A stretch of DNA of 64,000 nucleotides from Stachybotrys elegans (GCA_020746835.1 JAGPNK010000004.1:2542001-2606000); one strand, 5' to 3'. Numbered from the stretch's first letter, positions 22,617 through 35,234 are shown. Made by a program: numbers and translations. The notes: generated by a model not told the origin, from the letters alone.

Positions 22617-25600
22617 CTTGGCCACAGCCTCGTTTTCTCCCCTTTCTCGTATCCCTCTGGGAAACTGGCGAAGCGACGAGACTCCTGTTCCCATGGGGCA
22701 TCCCACCCTCAGGATTCAGCTGACACACCGGGCACATGCCAAGTATCCCGCTCATCTACTTGTCCAGCCTCAGCCCAATGGCTCGCGTGGAAGGGAGGGA
22801 GGGTACGGGCGGCAGGGATTATCCGTTTACTCACCCCCATCCCTCTCGGCTAGTTGCTAATTCACGTTCACATTGGCTGCAGTTCATCTTTCCTTGCAAG
22901 ATCGATGCTGAACGGGATACTAGCCGCTTCTCCCAGGTGACGGAAAGAAATACCAGCAGGTAATGTTTCGCCCCTAACCTCCGTAGGGATACGAAGCGAG
23001 CTCACCCATGTACAGGAAATACTTTGTCGGTTGCGAGGCGATTCATCTAGTGATCAGCTCCAATGGGACGAAGAGTGTTGGTTCATGCTGTTTTTTCACT
23101 TTCGCCGAGCCCCGGCAGTTCAATTCATCAACATTGATAAATATAGAACGAACCTGGCGAAGAAGTATGCGATGGTATTACTGGTAAGAACCGAGAAAAC
23201 TCACACCACAGGCGTGTCATTAGCAATCAATGCGGATACCGGGCAAATTAACAGCACACCAAGTTATTCGTCGTGACACATGGCAAAGACACGAGGTTAC
23301 ATTGCCCATTGTAACAGTCCATGCATATCCGAGCAGCCGTACTGACTGGGCGTTGTTCGTATAGCCAATCACATAAGGACCATGCGCAGCCCGACAGACC
23401 GGTTGACAGGGAAAAGACCCGCGGAGGCACGGCATCGCCCAATAGTTCCGACGAGTCCCGGTAGGTAAGAGGCGTATTGAGCTGGTTTAGAAATAACGAC
23501 GTAGCGAGGCGAGTACTGGACAGCAAGGGTACTACGGCACAGGCGCACAGCCAGCCAGGTCGCCATTGTCATCCATGAGAGTGCATTATCCGTGGACTGC
23601 CATCCCTCACCCATCGTTCGTCCTCTCTGCACGAACTCCTCCAGGTATCTTTGTACATGCTGCACGGTGCAGGGGCTCAGCTGAGTCCAGGTTCAGCAAG
23701 GCCACCATCTCTGGTACATGAAACGAGACGAGAAGAAGATGGTTGCATGCAGGGTTTCCTTGTCTGCGCAGCGTCTTCACATGCTGGCATACCAATCCTT
23801 CTCGTGTGCGTGCGCAGGAGGGATGCTTGAGAGGGCTGTCAGCACTGTTGCCTTCCGCTGCCTTGACGTGGCTTTCGACTCCAGGCAGCATCCGGCCCAT
23901 CCGCCTTCTGTCAAGGTCATCGAAGGCCCAATAGCCGCTCTGGCTTGCGTGCTTATGAGCGAAATATATGACGCATGACTCCCGCGTCGGCCCGTTCGGA
24001 TCCACTGGACAACCTCAAAGCCTTTCCCGCAGAAGTAGATTGTCCTACACCTAGATGGCGCGCGGAAACGGACGGCAAACAGTGGGACACGGAAGATGAG
24101 TGGGGAGAGGAACCTGGTACAAATACAAGGGATGGTGGCTGCTACTTGGCATTGCTCTTGTAGCTGAGTTGAACACAGGTGTGATCAGACGGAGAGCCTC
24201 CTTTGCCACTTGGCCATCAGCTCCAATGGACAACTGGGAAGGGATCTGCATCAGCTCCAAGCCCCCTGCATGGTGCATGAGAGAGGAATTCTGCTCGTCG
24301 TTCACCGCCTCGCCGCAGTTGCTTGCTGAGTGTTGAGGCCTCAATGAGCGCCGGGTATTCGTCCCGAAATTCCTGATAAGCGGGTGCATGCATGGGGGCC
24401 AAGGAATGAGGCGAACTTTGGTCTGCTGGGATAAAGCGAGCAATCAACCTTGTAAAGTGTGGCTTCGGCCAGTCCTCGCTTATGCGACTGCAGGGTGCTG
24501 GCAGGGTTTCTAACGAATGGCATTTCAGCTGATGGTCAGCGCTTCTCCAGTATAAGCTGACATCACTGGAGTAGATGCTGTCTCGTTGACGAAATTTAGA
24601 GGATTCTGACGGAAACGGCTGATAAGACTGGGAAGTTTAAGTACCTGGGTGATAAGGCTTGATGTAAAATGTTGTGGTTTGTCCAGTGTCCAACGGGCTG
24701 GGCATGCTTCGATACTTCTGTTGGCCTTTTCTTGGTCTCTTCAAGCTGGGAGGGTTTATTGCATATTGCATCTCGGTTACCTTCTCCGGACAGCCTTGCA
24801 TGCACCCATGCCCTAGGAACAAAACCCTGTCATTAACCAGAACATCGCATTCAGCTTCTCAGGAGATCCGAGGGAGATCTTCTGAGCGAGGCGTTAGCTG
24901 AGATTTGTTGAACCGCAGGGTGTCTCTGGGCGTGAACGCTATGCTTGATTGACTGCCTAGGCTTGTGCCTGCCCCTTCATTTTGGGACCTGTATGTCAGC
25001 GGTAACCTATTTGAATTCACACGATATGCATTTATCCATACTACACTTCCTTTTAGCATTCTGCTGCCAACACTTGTTTCCTGGCCTTGATAGGCCTAAT
25101 ATAGCTCCTGGCATTGAACTGCTGTGCGGTCTAATACGTAGTATATATTAAATATTGCTATACTTTACTACAGTATAACGGCTTCTATATAAAGAGATCT
25201 TAGATTAAATCAATTAAATTAAGAGTCAGTGTTAGAATAATACCTTCTGGCTTGCTGATAACCCACTGGTATATAAGACACTCGCACTATCCTCAGTGCA
25301 GTAGCTAGAAGTGGTAGGGTTTGGAGATGGGTGCTTGGAAACATCTACGCACCGTATATCTACACGTCGCAGGAGTCACGGTCTATTGGGATCCAGTGGG
25401 GACAGCAGTCATCATGAAGGCGGTCTAATGGTAGGGTGAGACCTAGGGTAACATAGATTGATCTAATTCCTATGACCAGAACAGAAGCCAGGCTGCTGTA
25501 CGCTCTTAAAGGTGGGTAATCATGGCACCGAACGTTGCGCCAGCTGCAGAGTATTGGACGTCTCTTCTATTATATCTTCTACTTTGTCATGGAATATGTC

Positions 25601-25697
25601 CTTCTTGTGTGACTTGGCTGCCACGGCCTGCAACCAGTGGCGTCATAGAAGCTGATCCATGATCAGGGATGACCTTCAAGGTAGTCTGAGCATCGCC
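22617..25697. other. Long intergenic region with an AT-rich patch
   Basis: No supported gene over about 3 kb. 25130-25250 is strongly AT-rich. At 25229 a TGTTAGAATAATA string is followed at about 25269 by TATATAAG, as in the start of some fungal LTRs, but no matching LTR end or target duplication was found. Confidence 0.45.
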
Positions 25698-28600
25698 TCA
25701 TGACGAAATGCTACTCCGAGTCCTGTTTAGTAATGCGCTCGCATTGCTTGAAGCGGTCCTGGAGCTTGACATGGGAATGCTTAATGGTGATGAATTGAGA
25801 CCATTGGCAACCGAAGACGCAGCATCTATATATAAATAGCGCGATTCTGCATCTGGTAGTATTTTAGGCCTGGAGACTGCGCCTAAACCATCACCGACCT
25901 GGATGACATTGATAGTCTTTTGATTGTCAGCAACGTGCTGAGAGATTTTGCCCTTGGTCACGGATGGCACCCTCTGATTGATTGACGAGCTCCTTGGTAG
26001 CGTTGGTGCGAGATTTCGTTCTCCGCCACGAATCCAAGGGAAATTACGGCTCTTGACACGACCGATAATAACCGCACCGTCTTCTTCCAAGGGGATTGGA
26101 CGATGGTCCCGTGGAAGGGCTGCCGAACTGACCAGGCGCACCACATGATTACCGCAACACGACTTGCTCCGTGGAGAAGGCCTTGCAACGCTACAGGGTG
26201 TAAACAGGTCTTTATGGCAGCGCAGTGTCAGCCCAGAGTCAGTGAGTTTCCTTTGATCCTGCAATGACCCTTGTCGGTGAAAGAGATGGTGTACTGAGTC
26301 AACTCTGACGGCTAAGTAGCACTCGTCCCTCGGCAAGGAAGCAAAACTTGAACACGTAGCAAAGGGTGGCGCTGGGAGAAGGACATCCCCAAGATTGGCT
26401 GCAAATAGGACCACGGCCCCGATATCCTTAGCGTATTGATCCCAGCTTCCACATGTTCCCTTCAACGTAATCGACTTTGGCTGGATAGACTTGGAGTCTT
26501 TCAAGACATCCATGTACTCCCAGCCATGTACGCCATACCGGGTGCCAAAGCCAAGCTTGACAGAGCTTTTCCACTTGCCAGCATAGGCGTTAGCCCAAAG
26601 TGCATCGATTGTGGAGTAAACAAGCTTCACTTCGTCTTTGAAGCGTCTTGCCTGTGCATCCGGGCTGGAAAACTGCTTTCGAAGAGACAATAGTTTCTCG
26701 GCATTGTCGAGCATGACCTGCCGAGTTGGTTTCGCGCGACGATCTGGATTCGCAAACATAATGGGCTCTCCAAATTTGCTATTAGCACCTCGCTGAGGAT
26801 CGGCCTTTTGGTTTTCCCTTCGGTGGAGCAGCAGGTGCAGTATCAGATCTTCTGCGTTGGACTGGACCGCGCGTTTCTGGGCCGTGTCGTGAAGAATGAT
26901 GTGCGTGCTCCTGGCGTCGTCCAAGATTGTCTCGTAGTCATCAGGTCGTGTATTCACAACCCCGTCCTTTTTCCCGAGAGAAATATCGGCTGTAAGCGTG
27001 ACCCATTGACTGAATCCAAAGACGAGCTTGTCCACTTGAACGCGTTGAGAAGGGATCACAGCTTTGGAATAGTCGACTGTACTGTATTCAAATCTCTCGG
27101 TTCCTGCAACATGTTAGATATTGACCATAGCTATTTGACTAGGGAAGTAATCTCACCAAGAAGCTCCAAGACCCGAGGACACCATCCAAAGAATGATCGG
27201 CACTTCCGTAACGCGCCATTGTTGGCCTTTCCGCGAAGTCGAGTTGGGCATGCTTTATCTATGTCCTCCCACTCCAGCCTTTTTGGATACGTATCCAGCA
27301 CATGCCATTGGATTGACGAGCCTAGGCGTTCAGTAGGTACCAGAGCATGGTATCTTGCCTTGAAGACAAATCCGCCACCAAACGTCACGGCTTTAGGCGT
27401 GCCCGATATCGCAGCCATGGTTGCAATGTTGACTTCGAGCCCTTGCTCGCCATGACTCCTGGTAGGGACTGGAAACCCTTGGATCAGCACAGCTGGGCCT
27501 AAGAGGTTCCTCCAACAGCGGCCTCTCTCTTGCTCGGGAGGGACAGCCTCGAGCTTCACATCAATATTGAAGACTGACATGCCGGAAGTATGGGAGGAGG
27601 TTTCGTCAAATCCCACATACGCGTATGTTAACTGGTCTTTCTTTTCTTGGCAGACTGCTGCGAGCCATGCCACTTGTTGCGCAATCGAGATGATGAAGTC
27701 CTCGCTTCCCGTAACTGTCAGAGTGTTCATTGAAACATCAAAGGATAGCGATCGAAGCCCTTTCCGTCTTCGGGATGATGATTCTGTCAGATTTGGTTAA
27801 TCTAGTTCGTGTGGTTAGACAGGTTGACTTCTTACTTTGTAATCTCGACCACCCATTTCCACCCCTTAGCGCCTTTTCTAATGCCACCAGTAGCTCCTCC
27901 TCGCCAGGCCAATTCATTTTGAAATATTGGCCAACTGGGCTCAACTCTGCATGATCTGTCTGGCCTGTAATTGCAATAACCTTCTTCAAGCTCTGATGGA
28001 TGCCAGCTTCGTAGTTGCTCGTTAAGAAGTCTCTCGGATTCCAGTCAACGTTGAAGACGGCGCACAATCGGGACCCGTCGCCATTTCCGTTGCCTTGCTG
28101 ACGTCGAAGAGACAGAGACGTTTTCTGGCGGATCAAGTGCATCTTTTGGCCATGATATTGCTGGAGCAGTGATTCTATCTTTCCCACGAGTTCTGCGAAG
28201 ACTGGCTGCTCTTTGAACCGCTCCAAAATCTCGGCAGGGTTCACGTATGCGCCATACACCCCCAGGGCTTCAGCCAAGGTCTCGTCTCTCGAAGCTATGA
28301 TTGAATCGCTTTTTCCTGAAAAGTTGAAGCTTGAGATTGATTCTAGCTGGGATTTTGCTCGTCCCTCTGCGGATTCGATGGACACAGGATGATAAGAATG
28401 TGGACTTGTTGAACACCAACGACCGATTTTCTCCGAGATGTCCATCTGAGTCAGATGACTGAGGGTCATAGGCGCAGCGGTATTATCTGGCTCCCTGTAT
28501 GTTTCAAAGACCCTGTCTTGAACCTTTCGGGCGATATCCGGCCTCAGATGTCGGATTAGTTTCACGCCTTTCACTTGGGCTGCCTTGGACGTATCCACCT

Positions 28601-30133
28601 CGACTGATTCCGTGAATGACTTCAATGCTGCTCTGACCAGAGGCAAAATATGCTGGCGCGACCAGTCGCTTGCAGCACCGCAATTCAGGTTTGTTCGGAG
28701 AGCTTTCAATATTGCCCGCGAAAATCGTTCAATGACATCTTCCCGCTGCTGAGGGGTGAAAGCTGTCGATGTTGCCGAGATTAGAGAAGCATGGTCTAAC
28801 GTGTCGATTTCTTCTCTCGATGACTCCATAAATAAACCGGACCCCACGAGGTCTTGCGCAGGAGAATCTTCGACATCTTCTTTGATGCTGTCCATCACAG
28901 CACGTGCTGCTTTTGAATCTCTTCTGGAATCGACGGACTCCGAGTGACTAGGTATCGACGTCTGCGTTGATGTCTGGGTGATGATAGTGCTTTTTGTCCA
29001 TTCGCTCATCAATGCCGAAGAATGGATGCTAGGGGCTGGCTGGTGTTGTGACGCATCACCAAGAGAGCTAGTTTCTCCGGCCTGGATGGGAACCCTTCTT
29101 ACCACACCTGACATTCTTACTCTAGAATTGCCTCCTCCTTGTTGACCCTGAAATGCTCTGGGACTATCTTCGTCGTTCGATTTGATCGTCGGAACTTCCA
29201 TGGCATGTCCGAGTTCATCTGCCACTGGCTCAAGTTGACGTTGTCTTTGCTCCTCGAGGCCATCAGTTGGTGATTTATCTGGCTCGGACTCCATCCGGTC
29301 GTTTATTAGTTTGAGCCGTAAAATATCGCCTGACTTCCCGAGCTTGGAGTTACGTTTCGAGTCTGGTCCTGGCCCCGGGGGCCGAGGCGGCAGAAACGTC
29401 TGTTCAAGGATAGCTGAGTATGAAGAAGCTGTGGCCGGGTATGCTGGTGATGGAGCAGTGACATTGCCAGCAGAGCGATTGTATACGGGGGCACCTGTTC
29501 CTGGATATCTGTGACTGTCAAAGACAGGGTCAGGAACATGACTTGGCAGAAAGGGCTGCCCGGCTGACCCGTGGTGGCGGCGTAACTCATGAGTATTGGA
29601 GAGGTGATATCGGGCTACAGGTGAGTTAGATGGGGGCGTGGTAAGACAGGTAAGGCAGGCTACCTGGAGGGTGGCGGGTCGGCTGCGCATGCCTCTCGGC
29701 ATCCCAGCGCGCCGAGGTGGCCTTTAAATCCTCAATCATGCTCTACCAAGCCTTAGCGAAAACCGATCGACAAGATTAGACAGTTGATGATAGAGGCTCA
29801 CGGTAGTCAGATTTCTGTAGGCAGTAATATAGTATCCTTGGATGCTTTGGCCCGTCGAGGGATTCTACAGGAGGTAAGCTGCAGTGAGCGATTTGATTCC
29901 GCGGTCAAGTGGCGATAGAGCAGCCAAGAACCGCCTGCCAGTGAGTACAATATTGGTTCTATTCAACGCACCTCATAGTTGCCAGGACGCACAAGGGCAT
30001 CATTGCCTAGATACCCGCAAATTTCCTCCGAGATGACCTCACGGTCTATGCCATTTCGCGGGACAAAATATTCATTCTGGCGGGCTGTGGTCGCATGTAT
30101 TGGTTGGCCCACGTTGCGGGGTTGTCTTGACAT
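25698..30133 (-). CDS. Large fungal protein of unknown function (1371 aa)
   Basis: Six exons on the minus strand: 30133-29972, 29864-29802, 29742-29664, 29614-27836, 27783-27157 and 27103-25698. The total is 4116 nt, exactly 1372 codons with stop. The N-terminus (MSRQPRNVGQPIH) is followed by a Ser/Pro-rich low-complexity region (residues about 100-340). A helical segment leads to FNVDWNPRDFL and VIAITGQTDHAEL, with GQYFKMNWPG (about 575-650). A further conserved block (about 780-870) reads CWRNLLGPAVLIQGFPVPTR and GLEVNIATMAAISG, then WHVLDTYPKR and FFGWCPRVLELLG. Near the C-terminus LEEDGAVIIGR appears. I know these blocks from large uncharacterised fungal proteins, some carrying HET, NB-ARC or ankyrin parts elsewhere, but no enzymatic motif is visible. 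No signal peptide or membrane segment is seen. Confidence 0.8.
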
Positions 30134-31161
30134 GATTTAGAGGAATAGATATGATAGAGCAGGTGCGTGCAGTGAGAAAAAAGGAACAATAGTGTATGCG
30201 AACAATGATGGTTGCCGTGTTGTCCACAGGATCAAAGAACAGAGTCAAACAATAAAGGGATCATCAGAATCACCCATTGGCCAGAGCCAGAGAACAATGA
30301 GGCGGCAGCGGCAGCAAAAGCATGCGCATGCAGTCAGGGGACCTACGGTTAGCAGACTGGCCTTAGAGGGAATAGATATGTTAAGATAAGGGAAGAGAAA
30401 GGGAAGAGAAGTAGAGAAAGAAAAGAGGGGTAAGAAATGAAGACAATGTAACTCTGGCCTAGAAGGGTAAGGTCAGGAACAAGAACCCGGGCAGCTGTTC
30501 CCCTCCTTCTATTACGATTATTAATATATACAGCATACAGTACATGAAGCCAATAAAGCAACCAGACAATACTTTTAGAATAATCATTTATCTACTTCTC
30601 GGCGTCGCTCCGGTTAGCGAAGGTACCGAAGGCTGGCTACGGTCAGGCCGGCTTTTCCACGTTCCCCTTACCAGCACTTGGTGTTGGAGCCTAGACTGTC
30701 GGCTGGCTAGGAGGTTGTGAACACAGGCCATGGTCAGGTAATATAAACACAGGAGCGAAAGGACGCGCTCGCTGAAATAAGCATCGATTTAAGTGAATTC
30801 CTAGCTCGAAATTCAAGATTGGAGCGATCTATGCTTGTCGTTGGCCTCGGGTGGTTCTCGAACTATCGTCTGCTAACCTTGACGGTCTATCTAGTTTCGG
30901 GATTCTTCCGTCCGAGAATGTCACCCTGCTATCCGCGATAGGCTTAACTAGCATCGGCCCAAATTCCAAATCATCCGGTGTATACTATCGGGGTTCCTTG
31001 CCCGAGTCTAATAGAAGCCGCAGTGTTTCGGGCCCAGAGGACATGGTTCAGAAAACGGCAAGATTAAAAAGCTTAATCACAGATGTGGTAAGTGCGTATT
31101 TATTATTAGGTGCATAAGGCCCATGATACCATCATTATACTTGCAAGCACTTCTATTGGAT
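30134..31161. other. Intergenic spacer with polypurine tract
   Basis: No gene recognised. 30376-30440 is a purine-rich run (GGGAAGAGAAAGGG type). The left part holds the promoter of the 1371-aa protein gene and the right part the 3' flank of the cutinase gene. Confidence 0.5.
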
Positions 31162-32346
31162 TTACAGAAGAGCAGCGACAACGGCGAAAGCCATGCCCAG
31201 AACACCTCCCATCTTGGCCAGGTTGGAGCCGGCAGAGGAAGGAACAATGTTGGTAGCAGTAGGCTGAGGAACAGTGTTGTTTCCGGTGGCGACATAGGGG
31301 ATAGAGAAGGTGGTGGACACGGAGGCCTCGGGCAGAGGGTACTCGTGGGTGGCGGTGATGTGAGGAGGCTTGGTCTCGGCAGTGGGGTTGGGAACGTACG
31401 AGAGGGTAGCGGGGCAGACGGTGGTGTAGATGGTGATGACGCTGCCGGTCTCGTCGGTGACGGTGACGATGGTCTGGTTGCTGCCGTGGGGGTTGCCGTA
31501 AGGAGGGACGTTACCGTAAGGGGGCACGTTGCCGTAAGGGGGAACGGTAACGGGGGCGGCGGACTTGGTGGGAGCAGGAGCGCTGGGGCGGACCGTGGTG
31601 GTGGGAGCAGGAGGAGGAGCGGCAGAACGGAGCTTCTGGTGGACATAGTCGGCGACCTCGTTGCTGTAGAGGTCGAAGTAATTCAGGTGGTCGTCGACAA
31701 CGTTGCCACCAGCGCAGATGGGGTCCTCCGTAGCACAGTAGTCCCTCCAGACACCGGCATACTGGATGGCGTTGGCGAGCTGCTGGCTGTTGCGAGGGAA
31801 GAGACCCCATTTGGTGGCACCGCCCAGGTAGTTGTAGGGCTGGTTGGCGGTGTGGCGGACATCACCAAAGGTGACAATGGCAGCGATGGCCTGGCCAGCC
31901 GGGGTGTTGAAGGGAACGTTGGGGGTGGCACGGGTCTGGCAGCCCTGGAAGAAGGTGCCGCCACCTCCGCCGAAGATGTCGCCAACAACGTGGGCGCCCT
32001 GGGAGAAGCCGGTGACGACGAGCTTGGAGTTGGGGCAGCGCTTGTTGTAGGCAACGATCTGCTCGTAGCCGTGCTGGGTACCCTCGCTGACGGCACCGCA
32101 GTACTCGTCGGAGAGCATGTTGTGCATCTGGATGTCCTCGTAGTCGCACGAGGGGAGGCCGTTGCAGATGGCGCTGACGAGCTTGCCCTGGCGGCCGGGG
32201 TAGGGCTCGTTATTACCCTTGCCCAGGAAGATGTGGACGTCGGAGCAGGTGCTGGTGCCCATCTGACGGGGCTGGATGTCGACCGAGACGGCGGAGGCGA
32301 CGCCGGCCACGAGGGCGGCGCGGACAACAGAGGCGGCAGAAGGCAT
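31162..32346 (-). CDS. Cutinase-family (CE5) serine esterase with GPI-type tail, 394 aa
   Basis: Intronless. The ATG at 32346 is chosen because it opens a signal peptide (MPSAASVVRAALVAGVASAV); the frame extends farther upstream without family features. The catalytic domain (about 30-240) has the nucleophile in GFSQGAH (Ser115) and Asp208/His220 in the ATEDPICAGG and DDHLNYFD segments, with cysteines paired as in cutinases and acetylxylan esterases (CE5). A Thr/Pro-rich linker carries three PPYGN(V) repeats. The protein ends with a Ser/Gly omega-like site (PSSAGSN) and a hydrophobic tail, the layout of a GPI-anchored surface protein. Cutinases hydrolyse ester bonds of plant cutin or related polyesters; the actual substrate is not given by sequence. 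It is larger than a plain cutinase (about 220 aa) because of linker and anchor. Confidence 0.9.
   Translation of the reverse strand: MPSAASVVRAALVAGVASAVSVDIQPRQMGTSTCSDVHIFLGKGNNEPYPGRQGKLVSAICNGLPSCDYEDIQMHNMLSDEYCGAVSEGTQHGYEQIVAYNKRCPNSKLVVTGFSQGAHVVGDIFGGGGGTFFQGCQTRATPNVPFNTPAGQAIAAIVTFGDVRHTANQPYNYLGGATKWGLFPRNSQQLANAIQYAGVWRDYCATEDPICAGGNVVDDHLNYFDLYSNEVADYVHQKLRSAAPPPAPTTTVRPSAPAPTKSAAPVTVPPYGNVPPYGNVPPYGNPHGSNQTIVTVTDETGSVITIYTTVCPATLSYVPNPTAETKPPHITATHEYPLPEASVSTTFSIPYVATGNNTVPQPTATNIVPSSAGSNLAKMGGVLGMAFAVVAALL
31492..31545 (-). repeat. 18-bp tandem repeat coding PPYGNV
   Basis: Three near-identical 18-bp units in the linker of the cutinase, each coding PPYGNV or PPYGNP. Copy number is a plausible source of length variation between strains. 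Confidence 0.7.
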
Positions 32347-32844
32347 CTTGAGGTTTCGTTTGCTTGGCAATAACAACAAGGGTTGAGCGAGTGACTGGGT
32401 TGAGAGAGAGAGCCGGCGGGGAGGGGAAAGCTGGGGAAAGCGAATGGACAAGAGCAAAAGCACTTGGAGGGAAAAGGAAAAGGAAACCCGTCTTCCAGAG
32501 AGCAGAAGTGGCCTGTTTTCATCTTGCTCGTCCTCATCGTCCGGTCTCACCCACACCTCGGTTCCCGGCATCCCGGCATCCCGCACGAGGAGGACAGTAG
32601 GGGTATCCTGGCGCCGACCCTCTGGTTTGCAATTTCGCCGTATAATAGTGCGCATATAACTCCACGGTAGCGTGCCGATTAGCTTGATCAAGCCTCGCCG
32701 GGATCCATTCCTGTGGGACGTCTCAAAAGGGGAACACGAGGTCGGTCGGCCCCGGAGAATCCTGCCTACAATAATTCCCCTTTCCTCCACCCCCTCTCGG
32801 CCGCCTCGATTATTACACTAAGAAAGAATTAATCGTATTTCCCA

Positions 32845-34527
32845 ATGGGCTACTCCGAGGTCCAGTGCCAACTCTGTGGCGTCAGCTTCAACATCAGCCG
32901 ACTCCGCACGGCCGACGAGCCCTGTACCGCTGCTTGGAGCAACACGGGCGACGGCGCTACGCCATTTGTCACGCAGGAAGATGCTCTCAACCATAGCAGG
33001 GACGGTGAGCGGTGCTCTGCCGCCACGGCGTGCTCTACTGTCGACCACCATCCTCAGCCAGAGCCCAGCGCTGTAGAATTGCTATCGGATAGGGAAGATG
33101 ACGGTGATTACGAGCCCAGTCAAGACGGCCATGACAGCTGTCCCGAGGAATATGACAGCTTGTATGAAGGAGAATCTGAGTCTGGTTCCCATGTCAACTC
33201 CGACACGTCCGAAACGTCTGACACACAATCTGATGTGCTCTACCATGACTTCCTCCAGCACACAAGCAGCAACCTCACGTCGCTAGATTCAACCGCAGCT
33301 TGGTTCCGTGAGCGTGAGCACTTCCTCCGAGAATATCCGGCCAGTTTCATTGAGCACATAGCTGCGCCCGACTGCCGCTGCCAGAAGGCCTACCTTGGAC
33401 ACAACATCTCGGCCGAGGCTATGAGAGGGTGCAACACGGTCCAGTGTCTGATACGGAAACCGCCCAACTGGACACGAGAGAGGGATGATGAGGACTTTGA
33501 ACTGACTGCAAGGTTCTTTCTCTCGGGAATCTCTGACCACATGCCCAGCAGGGATATGAGCTGCCCTACCTACTTCCCCGTTCGTCACGGTGTCGAGGAG
33601 CACACTGCCGACAACTTAGTCTATGAGCAGGATGATCAGGAAAGCGCCATACCGTTTCATCCAGCGTGTCTGGAGATTTTCAAGAGGGCGTCGCTGTTTC
33701 GCAACCGCGTCGTTGATCTCGACGGCCTCGAGCACTGGTGGTTTAACCTTGGGCTAGACAAGCCCTGGTCGTTCCTTGGCCAAGACCAGGCAGTGAGACG
33801 ATCTTCAACCCAGTGGTGGGTTCACCATATAGGGCTTGAGTTCCTTGCAGCCAACCCATGCTTCGTCCCGGGGCTCGACTCCATCCTATTGTCAGCCCAG
33901 GCGAGAACGGCGGTCACAGGGTTGGGAGACTCCGCCATGGCGATGCATGATATGCCAGACATCTTTTCCACACTCCCTCTGGAAATCAAGCTCCGCATCC
34001 TCGACTTTGTTCGTTTTGAAGATGTTCTATCTCTGAGGGGTGCATCGCGCCAATTCTGGTACCTGCCCTCCTCATTCTTCTACAAGTCCACCATCAAGGA
34101 TATGCCTTGGTTGTACGAAGCGTGGTCTTCGCTCCCACTTTCTTTTTGGGCAACAAAGACAGCGACCGAACTGAAGGAGGAGAATGAACATCTGCAGGCA
34201 CAGCTAGCAGGACCACGAGAAGCGCTTGCGGTCCTGGAAGCTGAGGAAGTCGAGGAGCCAGGCCTTCACACCGAGGCTAAGGCTGCCTTGATGGGGGTGA
34301 TTACGGCGCACTTGGAGGAGAACGAGGGACTCCGTGGGCCTCAAAGCGCTATTTTGCTAGACAGGGATAAGACGGACTGGTTCCGTCTACGACTTCAGCT
34401 TCTTGGACAGCACAGTAAACTCTTGGGCCTTCAAAACAGAGAGAGGGTGTGGAAACTGTGCATGAAGATACTCAGGGTCATAGACCTGCAGCGCAAGGAA
34501 GGCAGAATTCCACCTAGAGAGTCATGA
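32845..34527 (+). CDS. F-box protein with cysteine-rich N-terminus, 560 aa
   Basis: Intronless frame starting at ATG 32845, divergent from the cutinase gene with about 500 bp between the starts. The N-terminus has a CxxC pair (CQLCGVSF) and a Cys/His-containing segment, then an acidic low-complexity stretch (residues about 75-135). The middle has CRCQKAYLGHNISAEAMRGC and PFHPACLEIFKRAS, typical of fungal F-box proteins in this group. The F-box lies at about 372-415 (FSTLPLEIKLRILDFVRFED, then LSLRGASRQFW). A charged, probably coiled-coil segment follows (TELKEENEHLQAQL). F-box proteins bring substrates to SCF ubiquitin ligases through Skp1; the substrate is unknown. Normal length for the group. 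Confidence 0.85.
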   Translation: MGYSEVQCQLCGVSFNISRLRTADEPCTAAWSNTGDGATPFVTQEDALNHSRDGERCSAATACSTVDHHPQPEPSAVELLSDREDDGDYEPSQDGHDSCPEEYDSLYEGESESGSHVNSDTSETSDTQSDVLYHDFLQHTSSNLTSLDSTAAWFREREHFLREYPASFIEHIAAPDCRCQKAYLGHNISAEAMRGCNTVQCLIRKPPNWTRERDDEDFELTARFFLSGISDHMPSRDMSCPTYFPVRHGVEEHTADNLVYEQDDQESAIPFHPACLEIFKRASLFRNRVVDLDGLEHWWFNLGLDKPWSFLGQDQAVRRSSTQWWVHHIGLEFLAANPCFVPGLDSILLSAQARTAVTGLGDSAMAMHDMPDIFSTLPLEIKLRILDFVRFEDVLSLRGASRQFWYLPSSFFYKSTIKDMPWLYEAWSSLPLSFWATKTATELKEENEHLQAQLAGPREALAVLEAEEVEEPGLHTEAKAALMGVITAHLEENEGLRGPQSAILLDRDKTDWFRLRLQLLGQHSKLLGLQNRERVWKLCMKILRVIDLQRKEGRIPPRES

Positions 34528-35234
34528 GACGCCGCCCAAGACTGGGTATGGCGACGTCTGTTTGATGGTTTAGTTGAAATGATGTAATGGAACAGAGCAC
34601 AAGCCCAACCACAATTTGCACTCGAAGCGTGTGATGGAAGCGCCGGCAAAGCCGGCAATGCGCTAATCTTCCAGGCTAGACGGACTGACTCGACGGGCAG
34701 CTTGCAATCTCAATGCCATAGATAAGGGCCGGAAACAAGGACTGACAGACAGAACAAGCAATATAACTACACTTTTAAGCATGGCGTGCAGTGTAACAGA
34801 CCACCAGATGCAGAGATGTATATTCACGGCTAGCTGACTGTAATATTTATGCTCATTCGCCCTCCATGTGAACCCAACTCTCGATACTTGCTAACGGAGC
34901 TAACAAGGGCGTGGCGGTAAGACACATAAGAGAAAATAGGTGTCCAGCCCACTAGCATAGAACTTGTTCAAACATTCTATATGGACTTGTTATTGTATGA
35001 TGATGAAAAGAGGTATGCAGTCCGAGGTGGAAGCAGGAGAGAGCCTATGAACAGTAGGGGTGGTGCCTATTGTCCCAGCAACCAACGCAATGTTGTTATT
35101 GAAGAGTAAGACAGGACTAAACTATCGAGCTGCAGTCACAGAGTTGCTTCTTTCGACTGGTATTTCTGTAAATGGCCAACAACTGCTCAAATCCTCGAGG
35201 ATCGACGCATTTAGAGCCGGTTGAACCATTATTC
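34528..35234. other. Intergenic spacer between convergent genes
   Basis: Contains the 3' flanks of the F-box gene and of the small secreted protein gene. No coding region recognised. Confidence 0.5.

Noticed and set aside
31123..32373. 416-codon plus-strand ORF
   Set aside because: It is antisense to the cutinase gene. Its Gly/Val/Asp-rich composition is what strong codon bias on the other strand produces, and it has no domain.
31683..32537. Pro/Ser/Thr-rich 284-codon minus-strand ORF
   Set aside because: Out-of-frame shadow of the cutinase gene on the same strand.
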